From the NCBI RefSeq assembly GCF_938010525.1, contig NZ_CALLVK010000021.1:248001-312000 (forward strand): a stretch of 64,000 nt of DNA, given 5' to 3'. A program made the translations under genes and the position numbers. Below are positions 51,047 to 58,990 of the stretch, one piece after another. How positions within the stretch are numbered: the first letter of the stretch is position 1; every line of letters begins with the position of its first letter. The notes below the pieces were generated by a model. It ran no database searches, was not told the DNA's origin, and saw only the letters and a program-made list of their open reading frames with translations. This stretch comes from Abiotrophia sp938010525. Lineage in GTDB: Bacteria; Bacillota; Bacilli; Lactobacillales; Aerococcaceae.

Positions 51047-51922
51047 CTAGTGGAGGGAAGTGGTAAAAGGCTCGAAAGCCTGGTCTTGGAAGAAGCTACC
51101 AGGTTCTGAATAGAGCTCAAAATGTTCGATTTCTGGGTTATAGACCATTTGAATTTTCATTAAGGACTCGTGAGGTGGCAATTTTTGCTTCTCTTGGTCC
51201 GTATTCTCCGCAAAGACACAGACACCGGCTAACTGACACTCAAATTCTTCCAGCATAGACAAGAGACCAAAAATAGTCCCCCCATTGCGGAGGAAGTCGT
51301 CAACAACCAAAACCTTACTTCTAGGCGCTAAGGCTAGTTTGGATAGTTCCATCTTGTTGACGGTTTGCAGGGAGCCAGATAGATAGCTAATAGAAATGGT
51401 TGATCCTTCAGCGTCACGTGAGTCACGACGCACCACCACGTGAGGGACATTGAGATAGCGAGCAACAGCGACTGCCAAGCCAATCCCCTTGGTCTCAATG
51501 GTCATAACAGCATCCACGCCACTACGTTGGTAACGAGAGGCAATCAACTTACCTAGACGGTTAAGAATGTCAGAATCTTGCAAGACATCACCCATATAAA
51601 TATAGTTTCCAGGCAGGACCCGCTTGCCGGACTCCATTTTCCTAGCGACACGATGAAAAAGATCCTTTAAGTCGCGCTCTTGAATGGTGGGGTAGAAGAT
51701 AATGCCGCCGGATACCCCTGCTACAGTCCGAATATCCCCTAAATCATTCTCTTGAAACACGTCGCGTACAAAGTTGATATCTTCACTGATTGAGGACTTG
51801 GCAGAATCAAAGTAATCTGCAAAGAAGGACAAGGTGACTAGCTGATTGGGATGTTCCATTAAGTACTGGCATATGAAAACAATCCGATGATTGCGTTTAA
51901 ATTTCTTGGCTTCTACACCCAT
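51047..51922 (-). CDS. purR: Purine operon repressor PurR (PRT-fold)
   Basis: DNA-binding regulator of purine genes that senses PRPP. The 291-aa protein has an N-terminal winged helix (KRNHRIVFICQYLMEHPNQL, DYFDSAKSSISEDINFV) and a C-terminal phosphoribosyltransferase-like domain. Its PRPP loop reads VLVVDDFLRNGGTIFGL. ATG at 51922 has AAGGAG 9 nt upstream; the TTG at 51931 overlaps that site. It lies upstream of glmU-prs, separated by about 125 bp. In streptococci this protein can act as an activator. A TATAAT at 51957-51952 is the likely -10. Confidence 0.94.
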   Translation of the reverse strand: MGVEAKKFKRNHRIVFICQYLMEHPNQLVTLSFFADYFDSAKSSISEDINFVRDVFQENDLGDIRTVAGVSGGIIFYPTIQERDLKDLFHRVARKMESGKRVLPGNYIYMGDVLQDSDILNRLGKLIASRYQRSGVDAVMTIETKGIGLAVAVARYLNVPHVVVRRDSRDAEGSTISISYLSGSLQTVNKMELSKLALAPRSKVLVVDDFLRNGGTIFGLLSMLEEFECQLAGVCVFAENTDQEKQKLPPHESLMKIQMVYNPEIEHFELYSEPGSFFQDQAFEPFTTSLH

Positions 51923-52177
51923 GATACACAACTCCTTTTTGGTTTGACTCTATTATATCAGATACTTGAACATTTTCCATAGTTATTTTTCACAATATTC
52001 GTCTTGTGCACGAAATTTCTAGATATAGGTCTAGACATTAAGAAAGGCTAAGCATGAGCATCTATATAAAAAATATGCTCATAAAATATCTAAAACACTC
52101 ACGCCAGTCTCGCAATATATAACTCTCTGTATAGTTTATTGACTGTCAAATCATTGTTGTCTATTTTATAAAAAACT

Positions 52178-52212
52178 AAAAATCCGATTGAATCTAATGA
52201 CTCAATCGGAGT
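52178..52212 (-). terminator. Terminator of the adcCB operon
   Basis: TCCGATTGA and TCAATCGGA pair around a 10-nt loop; TTTTTAGTTTTTT follows on the minus strand, 11 nt after the stop. Confidence 0.88.
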
Positions 52213-52223
52213 ATTAAGTGTAA

Positions 52224-53045
52224 CTAGGTACGATTTCGCCACCAGCCAAGGAGGCCTTGACCTAGAGAAATAACGATAAATAAAATCACGAAGCCTAAGG
52301 TAATGGAAGCTCCTGGCGGTGTATTCAGATGATAAGAGGCCATCAAACCGACGATAATCCCTACCACATTAATGACAAAGCCAATCAAAATGGTCTGTCT
52401 GAAACTCGAGGACAGCTTAATGGCTGTCGCAGCCGGGATTACAATGAGGGCCGAGACCAGTAAGGCCCCCACAATCGGCATCATGACACTAATAGCCACC
52501 CCTGTCACGACAGACAATAGAATGGACATGAACTTGACAGGCAGACCCGCCGTATGTGCCGTCGCTTCATCAAAACTCATGACATAGAGGGGGCGACGGA
52601 AGAACAGATAAAGGGCTAGGACAATGCCAGCTAGAACGGCCAACAAGATGACCTCTTGAGGTGAAATCAAAATAATAGAGCCAAAAAGGAACTGCTCAAT
52701 CTTAAAGTTTGATGCGTTGCGGTTAAGATTCATAAGCACCAAGGCCACGGACATACCACCAGCCATCATAATGGCCACCGACACTTCGGAGAAGTCCCGG
52801 TAAATGAGCCGCAAATATTCTAGTAAGATTGAGGCCACAATGACGACTAGTAGAGTAGTCACCGTTGGACTGACCCGCAAAATCATTCCCAAGGCTACCC
52901 CCGCTAGGGAGATATGGGACAAAGTATCGGCCATCATGGATTGACGCTTCAGAATCAGCAAGAGGCCGATAATAGGCGTAATGCAAGAAATAGCCAGGCC
53001 TGCTAGGAGTGCGCGTTGGATGAAGTCAAGCTGAAACATCTCCAT
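52224..53045 (-). CDS. adcB: Zinc ABC transporter permease AdcB
   Basis: Membrane subunit of the zinc importer. The 273-aa protein has about eight helices. It begins FQLDFIQRALLAGLAIS and has the ABC-3 motif KRQSMMADTLSHISLAGVALG. Late helices carry VVTGVAISVMMPIVGALLVSA. Closeness to streptococcal AdcB supports zinc rather than manganese. It overlaps adcC by 43 bp. The binding-protein gene lies upstream behind a terminator. Confidence 0.93.
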   Translation of the reverse strand: MEMFQLDFIQRALLAGLAISCITPIIGLLLILKRQSMMADTLSHISLAGVALGMILRVSPTVTTLLVVIVASILLEYLRLIYRDFSEVSVAIMMAGGMSVALVLMNLNRNASNFKIEQFLFGSIILISPQEVILLAVLAGIVLALYLFFRRPLYVMSFDEATAHTAGLPVKFMSILLSVVTGVAISVMMPIVGALLVSALIVIPAATAIKLSSSFRQTILIGFVINVVGIIVGLMASYHLNTPPGASITLGFVILFIVISLGQGLLGWWRNRT

Positions 53046-53698
53046 GGGGTTCCCTCCTCTCTCACTAGTCGAATTTCTCGGGTATAGAAACCTTCAATTT
53101 CTTGGTCGGCATGAGTCACCATGAGGATGGACTTACCGTGATGTTTACAGGCATGGCGTAAGAGCCGGTAGAAGGCTCGCCGGGACTCAATATCCATGCC
53201 GGTGGTTGGCTCATCTAAGACGAAGAAGTCCGGATCAGTGGCGAAGACCCGCGCTAGGCAGATACGTTGCTTCTGACCGCCTGACAATTCTCCAATTTTC
53301 TTATGGCGCAAATGGCTCATGCCGACAGCCGATAGGGCTCGATCCACATGTTCCTTGTCATGGGCATCTAGGCGCTTGAACCAACGTCCCTTTGGATAGC
53401 GGCCAGATTCAACAAACTCCTGAACCCGGCTAGGGAAGCCAGCATTAAAAGAGTTGACGTTCTGTGGCACATAGCCAATAGTCAAGGGCTTGCCCAGGGC
53501 ATTGGTCTTGGCAATCGTGACCGTTCCTGAAGCTGGCTTGAGTAGGCCTAGGATATTCTTCAAGAGGGTGGACTTGGCCGCCCCATTTTCCCCGGTCAGA
53601 ATGACAAACTCGCCCGGGTTGACTTCAAAGTTTACTTCATTAAGAACCTTCTCCCGATCATAGTAGAAGGAGAGGTTTTTGACACTGACTAGGGTCAT
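53003..53698 (-). CDS. adcC: Zinc ABC transporter ATP-binding protein AdcC
   Basis: ATPase of the zinc importer, 231 aa. Walker A reads GENGAAKSTLLK, with Ala where the consensus has Gly just before Lys. The same substitution is present in AdcC of streptococci, so it is a family trait, not a defect. LSGGQKQRICLARVFATDPD is the signature and FFVLDEPTTGMD the Walker B. It also has NSFNAGFPSRVQEFVESGRYP, as in AdcC. The C-terminus ends with GTPWRCF, again AdcC-like. AAGGAGGCAAGTC precedes the ATG. Confidence 0.94.
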   Translation of the reverse strand: MTLVSVKNLSFYYDREKVLNEVNFEVNPGEFVILTGENGAAKSTLLKNILGLLKPASGTVTIAKTNALGKPLTIGYVPQNVNSFNAGFPSRVQEFVESGRYPKGRWFKRLDAHDKEHVDRALSAVGMSHLRHKKIGELSGGQKQRICLARVFATDPDFFVLDEPTTGMDIESRRAFYRLLRHACKHHGKSILMVTHADQEIEGFYTREIRLVREEGTPWRCFSLTSSNAHS

Positions 53699-53831
53699 GA
53701 CTTGCCTCCTTGGCAGATAATTTGCTGGCTAAAAATGTCCCTCCTGCTAAGCGGGATGCTAACGATAGCGTTGCAATTGATTGGATAGTAATTGCTACAC
53801 TTGACTCCTCCTATTATAGACCACTTAGGAC

Positions 53832-53865
53832 AAAAAATGCAAGCAGTGGCAATGCCACCGCTTGC
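53832..53865 (-). terminator. Terminator between the zinc-binding protein gene and adcCB
   Basis: GCAAGCAGTGGC pairs with GCCACCGCTTGC around AAT, followed by ATTTTTTGTCC on the minus strand. A TATAAT box (in GGTCTATAATAGG) just beyond suggests a second promoter for adcC-adcB, or attenuation. Confidence 0.88.
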
Positions 53866-53890
53866 TTGAGGTGTCTTAATCTTGACTAGC

Positions 53891-54856
53891 TTACTTGGTC
53901 AAGTTAGCTAGGTTTTCGCGCATGAGGCTGAAGTAGTCAGCACCAGCCGCAATTTCTTCGGCGCTAACGGTTTCTAAGGTACGCAATGGACGAAGCTCAG
54001 CACCCGTTGCAGATGCTACGGTCTTGGCGATGGCGTCATCCAAGGATGGGTCCACAAAGATGACCTTGGTATTGTGTTCCTTAACAAAGGCTTGCATCTT
54101 AGCTAAGGCAGCCGCACTTGGTTCTGCTGTAGAAGAGATACCCGTAATAGCATGTTGTTCTAAGCCATAAGCGTGGGCTAGGTAGCCAAAGGCAGCGTGT
54201 TGTACCACAAAGTTCTTGTCGCTTAACTTAGATGTTGCATCTTTAAACTCTTGGTCTAATTTCTTAAGGTCTTCTGTTAAGCTTGCGGCATTAGTTTCAT
54301 AGGTGGACGCATTTTCAGGGTCTAAGGCAACTAGCGCCTTCTTGACATTTTCCGCTTGTTTAGCGTAAGTCATTGGGTCCATCCAAGTATGTGGGTCAAA
54401 TTCATGGTGATGGCCTTCTTCGCCCTCTTCATGATGTTCTTCCCCAGATTGACCAGATTCTGCTTCATGGTCGTGGTCTTCATGGTCGGCATCGCCCTTG
54501 AGGAGTTCAATGCCTTCGGTTGTCTTTTGAACCTTGGTCTTGTCAGTATCCAAGAGTTTGGTTAAGTCTTCAACAAAATGCTCCATCTCATCATCTTGGT
54601 AGATAAAGAGGTCGCTGGTTTGAACCTTGGCTGCGTCGCGGGCGCTCATTTCGTAGTCATGGGCATCTTGGTTGCCTTCTAAGAGCATGGAAACCTCTGC
54701 CTTATCCCCGGCAATGCGTTGAGCTAAGTAGTAAACGGGATAGAAGGTGGTCATGACCTTCTTCTTGCCAGCAGCTGAGACAGTAGGAGCCAATGGCGCC
54801 AATAAGCCAAGTAATAATACTAGGCTTGCTAAAAGTGCAGATAATTTACGTTTCAT
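53891..54856 (-). CDS. adcA: Zinc ABC transporter substrate-binding protein (AdcA/ZnuA type)
   Basis: Binds zinc outside the cell for AdcB/AdcC. The 321-aa precursor has a signal peptide (residues about 5-28, AxA end PTVSA-AGK). Mature motifs are VMTTFYPVYYLAQRIAG and the acidic DAHDYEMSARD. A His-rich loop (residues about 124-155, HEDHDHEA and GHHHEFDPHTWMDP) marks zinc specificity. AAFGYLAHAYGL follows. There is no lipobox cysteine and no ZinT domain. It is 160 bp from the ATP-binding gene, behind a terminator. A GTAACCATTAC palindrome 25 bp upstream is a weak AdcR-site candidate. Confidence 0.92.
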   Translation of the reverse strand: MKRKLSALLASLVLLLGLLAPLAPTVSAAGKKKVMTTFYPVYYLAQRIAGDKAEVSMLLEGNQDAHDYEMSARDAAKVQTSDLFIYQDDEMEHFVEDLTKLLDTDKTKVQKTTEGIELLKGDADHEDHDHEAESGQSGEEHHEEGEEGHHHEFDPHTWMDPMTYAKQAENVKKALVALDPENASTYETNAASLTEDLKKLDQEFKDATSKLSDKNFVVQHAAFGYLAHAYGLEQHAITGISSTAEPSAAALAKMQAFVKEHNTKVIFVDPSLDDAIAKTVASATGAELRPLRTLETVSAEEIAAGADYFSLMRENLANLTK

Positions 54857-54985
54857 TCGATCTTCCTCCTATGAAAATATGTAATGGTTACTTTTTCCAT
54901 AGTTTATTATACGCCTTTCTGACTGGATGTCAACCGTAATCCTTATCTTTTTGCTTCAGACACACCCCCCTACTACCCGTCTGGC

Positions 54986-55014
54986 TTGGAATCAAGAGGT
55001 ATCCTTGCTATACT
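54986..55014 (+). promoter_or_regulatory. Promoter of the BcrAB-like exporter operon
   Basis: TTGGAA (54986-54991), 17-nt spacer, TATACT (55009-55014), 37 nt before the ATPase start. Confidence 0.7.
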
Positions 55015-55050
55015 ATAGATAGCGATTCCCTTTAAGAAAGGAAGATTTAC

Positions 55051-55980
55051 ATGACCGAATCCGTCTTAGAGTCTGTCTTGGAAGTAAGTCAGCTGACTAA
55101 GATTTATAAGAAGCAACGGGCCTTAGATTCCTTCAACCTCTCCGTCTCGCGCGGTGAAATCGTCGGTATTATTGGACCCAACGGGGCTGGTAAATCCACC
55201 CTGCTACGTAGCATCGTGGGCTTAACCCCTGCATCTGAGAAGAACATTCAGCTCTTTGGCTCGGTGGACTACGAGGCCCTCTTAACCAACCGCCACTTCG
55301 TCGGCGCCTTGATTGAAGCTCCTGCCTTCGTCGATAACCTCAGCGCCAAGAAGAATATGATTCACTATGCCCTGCAACGCAAGGTCAAAAACCGTGCTCG
55401 TATCGATGAGGTCTTAAGCTTGGTTGGTCTGGACAAGACCGGCAATAAGAAAGTCAAAAACTTCTCCCTAGGGATGAAGCAACGTTTGGCCATTGCCTTA
55501 ACCCTCTTACATGATCCAGACCTCTTAATTCTGGACGAGCCGATTAACGGCTTGGACCCTGCTGGGATTATCCATGTGCGGGAGTTACTCTTGAAACTCA
55601 ATCGGGAAAAGAACATGACCATCTTGATTTCTTCCCATATCCTGTCGGAACTAGAGCACCTAGCGACACGCTTTGTCTTCGTTAACAAGGGCCGTAAGGT
55701 GGCCGATATTAGCTCTCAAGAACTCGCTCATCAAGCTAGCACCTATTACCAGGTTCAAACAACCGACAATGCTAAGGCCTTGGACTTCCTAGGCCAATGG
55801 CTAGGCCAAGATAAGGTGGCAGCAGATGGCAAAGATTTAATTGCTATCTATGACTTAGAAGTGCCCCTACCTGAAATTGCCAAACGCCTAGTAAATGAAG
55901 GCTTCGAACTTCTCTTCCTGGGTAGCCACAAGAATGACCTAGAATCCGTCTTCTTGAATCTTACAGAAGGAGGCAACTAA
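55051..55980 (+). CDS. ABC exporter ATP-binding protein (BcrA-like)
   Basis: A 309-aa ATPase. Walker A is GPNGAGKSTLLR, the signature FSLGMKQRLAIALTLL, and Walker B LLILDEPINGLDPAG. It is close in plan to BcrA and lantibiotic-immunity ATPases. The C-terminal 80 residues are an extra domain usual in the group. The permease gene follows after 1 bp. Cargo may be a peptide antibiotic, but no bacteriocin or two-component genes are adjacent. Confidence 0.9.
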   Translation: MTESVLESVLEVSQLTKIYKKQRALDSFNLSVSRGEIVGIIGPNGAGKSTLLRSIVGLTPASEKNIQLFGSVDYEALLTNRHFVGALIEAPAFVDNLSAKKNMIHYALQRKVKNRARIDEVLSLVGLDKTGNKKVKNFSLGMKQRLAIALTLLHDPDLLILDEPINGLDPAGIIHVRELLLKLNREKNMTILISSHILSELEHLATRFVFVNKGRKVADISSQELAHQASTYYQVQTTDNAKALDFLGQWLGQDKVAADGKDLIAIYDLEVPLPEIAKRLVNEGFELLFLGSHKNDLESVFLNLTEGGN

Positions 55981-55981
55981 G

Positions 55982-56797
55982 ATGTTCCAGCTATTACGCG
56001 CAGAATTCTATCAAATTCGCCATCGGGTGGCGCCTTTTACTATGCTGCTGCTCAGCTTCTTGGCAACACTCGGTATTGCTTCACTAGCTTCCATGATTCT
56101 CTTCGGGGAAAAAAGCGGGACTAGTACTAGCGCACTAACTAAGGCTCTTGTGGGCAATCAAGTCTTGAGTATCTATACTATTGGCCTCAAGGAAATGCCT
56201 TTGCTTCTTTGTTTCGTGGCTCAAATCCTGACCTTTAACAACGAGACTAAGAACCGGACCTTGATTAACACCATCAGTTATGGCCACCGCCGTCGCTCTG
56301 TCGTCCTCAGCAAGATCCTGGTAGGACTCTTCTACCTCTTACTAGCTTCATGCTTGAGCCTGGTTGGGCTCTTAATCGGGGGCAGCATGTCGGGTGCTAC
56401 TTTCAAGGGTAATGAAATCTTCGAATTTTTCACCAACTATTTGATTCCTAGCATCCCCCTCTTCCTAGGCTACATCGCCCTCTTAAGCATTCCTGCCTTC
56501 CTCTTCGCTGGCCAGGGACCACTGATCTTCACTTACCTCCTGCTCAGCTTCATTAACCCAATCCTGACCGGTGTTTATTCATTCTTAACCACTAACACCG
56601 CCAACATGGGAAATGTGGTTCAAAAATTCATGAGTGCGGATAAGGCTTTCGCCTTCTTCTTCACCTTCCTAAAAGTAGGCAAGCCTCTGACCTGGGGCAA
56701 CTTAAACTTGGACTTGACACCAGTCGTGGCCTCGGCTTACTTCCTACTCTTCTTCTGGATTGCAGTCAAACTCTTCAACCGCGCTGAAGTTAAATAG
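55982..56797 (+). CDS. ABC exporter permease (ABC-2 type)
   Basis: A 271-aa membrane protein with six helices. It starts MFQLLRAEFYQIRHRVAPF, common to lantibiotic-protection and BcrB-like permeases. FNNETKNRTLINTISYGHRRRSVVLSKILV is the cytoplasmic loop that contacts the ATPase. It is co-transcribed with the ATPase and followed by a terminator. Substrate unknown. Confidence 0.87.
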   Translation: MFQLLRAEFYQIRHRVAPFTMLLLSFLATLGIASLASMILFGEKSGTSTSALTKALVGNQVLSIYTIGLKEMPLLLCFVAQILTFNNETKNRTLINTISYGHRRRSVVLSKILVGLFYLLLASCLSLVGLLIGGSMSGATFKGNEIFEFFTNYLIPSIPLFLGYIALLSIPAFLFAGQGPLIFTYLLLSFINPILTGVYSFLTTNTANMGNVVQKFMSADKAFAFFFTFLKVGKPLTWGNLNLDLTPVVASAYFLLFFWIAVKLFNRAEVK

Positions 56798-56809
56798 TAG
56801 CTTATTAAA

Positions 56810-56848
56810 AATCCCCCGGACTCCTGATGGAATTCGGGGGATTCTTTT
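56810..56848 (+). terminator. Terminator of the BcrAB-like operon
   Basis: AATCCCCCG and CGGGGGATT pair around a 16-nt loop, followed by CTTTTTG. Confidence 0.88.
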
Positions 56849-56923
56849 TGTCTAAAATGCAATATTCTCAATAATAAAATGAGTCCCTATCTTATTTTGA
56901 CGGCATTTACAGGAGCAACTATC

Positions 56924-56985
56924 ACTTTCTTGTTGCGTCAGGATTTTAGGGCGAGTTGTGGTTAACCAGAACTCACCCTAAAATC
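56924..56985 (+). repeat. Dispersed palindromic repeat, copy 2
   Basis: ACTTTCTTGTTGCGTCA leads into an imperfect 44-bp inverted repeat (56942-56985) whose arms are GATTTTAGGG and CCCTAAAATC. The centre is GAGTTGTGGTTAACCAGAAC. The leader and centre match copy 1 (24523-24574, opposite strand). Compensating differences keep the hairpin in both. Confidence 0.8.
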
Positions 56986-57004
56986 TTGCTTTTCAATTTA
57001 ATAT

Positions 57005-57043
57005 AAAACACCCGCTCTAGCGTCAAGTCTAGAGCGGGTTGTT
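57005..57043 (-). terminator. Terminator of rpoN
   Basis: CCCGCTCTAG and CTAGAGCGGG pair around an 8-nt loop; GTGTTTTATATT follows on the minus strand, just after the rpoN stop. Confidence 0.88.
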
Positions 57044-57045
57044 TA

Positions 57046-58350
57046 TTAATGGCCCAGTGCTTGGCGGTAGTTACGCACCATGAAAGGACTAATCATAATC
57101 TTACGTTCTTCTAAGCGTTCCACCAGCTCCTCATCACTTAAGTCAGCTGGCGCATCATGTAGAATCTCATGAATGATTTGCTTAATCTTCTCAGCAGAGA
57201 AGCCATCTCGGTCCTCCCGTGTCGCTACTGTGATAAAGTCCGTCATTGGCAGGACATATTGGCCGAAGCCCATGTTCTTGTTAGACACCAAGAGGTTGAC
57301 GACTGGTTCAGGCAAGCCCGTAATCTCTGCCACCTGCTTGAGCAAGAGTGGCACCTTAGAATCTGAGATTTGGCTAAAGTAATCGTACTGAACCGCTGCA
57401 ATGGCTTGCGCGACTTTCAGAATCAATTGCTCCCGTACCCGCAAGTTACGTGCCAGTCGATCATACATAAGCTTCTGCGGCTTGGAGAAGGCTAGGACCT
57501 CAGGATCTTGGGTCGCTAACATCTCTTGATAGTAGGGCTCATTGAAGATTATTTTTGGATAGTAGTGGGCATTATAGCGTACCTTCATGCCTTCCTGGTC
57601 TTGAAGAACGGTCACGTCATCTAGGAGACCTTCCTCTTCTTCCACTTGGAAGAGGTCGGATGGACTGGTCCGCAAGGTTTGATAGTAGCTGACGCAGGCC
57701 AGGACATCTGCTAGAGGCAGGCCAGTAGCGGTCACGATGGCTTGATAATCTTCTGCCTTGAGTTGGTCAAAATATTCTTCTAAGAGGTAGTAAGCCACAT
57801 TAGGAGCATGAGCATCCTGCTCGGTCTGCAACATCAAGCATTCGCGCAAGTCATAGGCCCCAATCCCGGCAGGTTCCAATTGTTGGAAGAGGGTAATGGC
57901 ATCTAAGGCAATAATGGGTTCGATGCCTAACTGTTTGGCCACTTCCTGGTAGCTGTACGGCAGATAACCTTGAGGATTTAATAAATCAATCAAGCGCACC
58001 ATGGCGTCCCGAATGATGGTATGACGGTACATCATAATCTGTTCGAAGAGAAACATAGGCAGATTACGCGGCGCTTCCGGCATCTGCGGATCAACCCCAA
58101 TAATGGCACTGTGTTCTTGTAGGGTAACCGATGCTTGCTGGGGCTTGGTCTTAGGATAGTCTAGTTCAATGAAGGGATTCTCTAGAATTTCATCTTCTAG
58201 GAAATAAGTAAGTTGGGCCGCACTCAAGCCGAGCATCTGCCACAATTGACTATCCCCTTCAATGGTTTCAATAGGAATACTTTCAAATTCGCTTTGCCCA
58301 TTAGCTTGAATGACGGTCACCACGTGTTGTTGCTTGTTTAAGTCTGACAT
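57046..58350 (-). CDS. rpoN: RNA polymerase sigma-54 factor, divergent
   Basis: A 434-aa sigma-54. Region I is recognisable by LGLSAAQLTYFLEDEILENPFIEL but the usual Gln-rich start is replaced by other sequence. The core-binding part has ILDLLNPQGYLPYSY-like, GIGAYDLRECLMLQ, and LRTSPSDLFQ-type motifs. The C-terminal RpoN box, normally ARRTVAKYR, reads SPFMVRNYR, keeping only V, Y and R. In Lactobacillales sigma-54 normally drives mannose-type PTS operons with LevR/ManR activators. None is in the window. Whether this factor still reads -24/-12 promoters is doubtful. Start ATG at 58350 follows AGGAGGGGTCAAC. Confidence 0.85.
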   Translation of the reverse strand: MSDLNKQQHVVTVIQANGQSEFESIPIETIEGDSQLWQMLGLSAAQLTYFLEDEILENPFIELDYPKTKPQQASVTLQEHSAIIGVDPQMPEAPRNLPMFLFEQIMMYRHTIIRDAMVRLIDLLNPQGYLPYSYQEVAKQLGIEPIIALDAITLFQQLEPAGIGAYDLRECLMLQTEQDAHAPNVAYYLLEEYFDQLKAEDYQAIVTATGLPLADVLACVSYYQTLRTSPSDLFQVEEEEGLLDDVTVLQDQEGMKVRYNAHYYPKIIFNEPYYQEMLATQDPEVLAFSKPQKLMYDRLARNLRVREQLILKVAQAIAAVQYDYFSQISDSKVPLLLKQVAEITGLPEPVVNLLVSNKNMGFGQYVLPMTDFITVATREDRDGFSAEKIKQIIHEILHDAPADLSDEELVERLEERKIMISPFMVRNYRQALGH

Positions 58351-58445
58351 GTTGACCCCTCCTGCTATGTATACGTTTTCTTAATTCTATTATAGCGTAA
58401 GATGCCCCTTGCGTCTATGCTAAAGCAAGGTTTTTTTGAAAATCA

Positions 58446-58475
58446 AAAGCAGCAAGCCCCTGAGGACTGCTGCTT
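58446..58475 (-). terminator. Terminator of ybaK
   Basis: AAGCAGCA and TGCTGCTT pair around a 13-nt loop; TTTTGATTTTC follows on the minus strand. Confidence 0.7.
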
Positions 58476-58483
58476 ACCATATC

Positions 58484-58957
58484 TTATTCAATTAAATCAT
58501 CCGCGCTCAGAGCTAGGACTGAAGCCAGATCCCGAACATCTAGCTCTAACTGCAGGCCAATCTTGCCGGCCGAAACCATGATAGAAGGATAATCCCAAGC
58601 ACTAGCATGAACATGGGTCGGGAAGGTCTTCTTCATGCCTAGCGGCGAACAACCGCCGTGAACATAACCCGTTAGGGGCAAGAGGTCGCGTTCCTTAATC
58701 ATGGCGATGTGCTTTTCCCCCACGGCACGCGCGGCCTTCTTCAAATCCAAGCTAGCCACCACGGGAATGACAAAGACATAATGGCCACCCGATTTACCTA
58801 CCGTCACCAGAGTTTTGAAGACTTGGTCAGGATTCTGGCCCAAGGTTTCTGCTACTTCCAAGCCTGATAAGGCGCCCGTCTTACTGTAGTCTCGTACTTG
58901 ATAGGTCACCTTATCTTGGTCTAGTAGTCGCATGGCATTGGTTTTATGTATTTTCAT
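58484..58957 (-). CDS. ybaK: Cys-tRNA(Pro)/Cys-tRNA(Cys) deacylase YbaK
   Basis: Free-standing editing enzyme that hydrolyses Cys-tRNA-Pro formed by prolyl-tRNA synthetase. The 157-aa protein has the family signatures VFKTLVTVGKSGGHYVFVIPV, DLKKAARAVGEKHIAM, LTGYVHGGCSPLGMKKTFPTH and ISAGKIGLQLEL. The lysine and Gly-Gly-Cys-Ser-Pro of the active site are intact. Called EbsC in enterococci. It is 33 bp downstream of murA on the same strand, past a murA hairpin. Confidence 0.95.
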   Translation of the reverse strand: MKIHKTNAMRLLDQDKVTYQVRDYSKTGALSGLEVAETLGQNPDQVFKTLVTVGKSGGHYVFVIPVVASLDLKKAARAVGEKHIAMIKERDLLPLTGYVHGGCSPLGMKKTFPTHVHASAWDYPSIMVSAGKIGLQLELDVRDLASVLALSADDLIE

Positions 58958-58990
58958 GGCTATCAGCCTCCACTAAACAGCAAAAGGCCC

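Noticed and set aside
53003..53698. AdcC as an inactive ATPase because Walker A has Ala before Lys
   Set aside because: The GENGAAK form is also found in streptococcal AdcC, so it is a family feature; all other ATPase motifs are intact.
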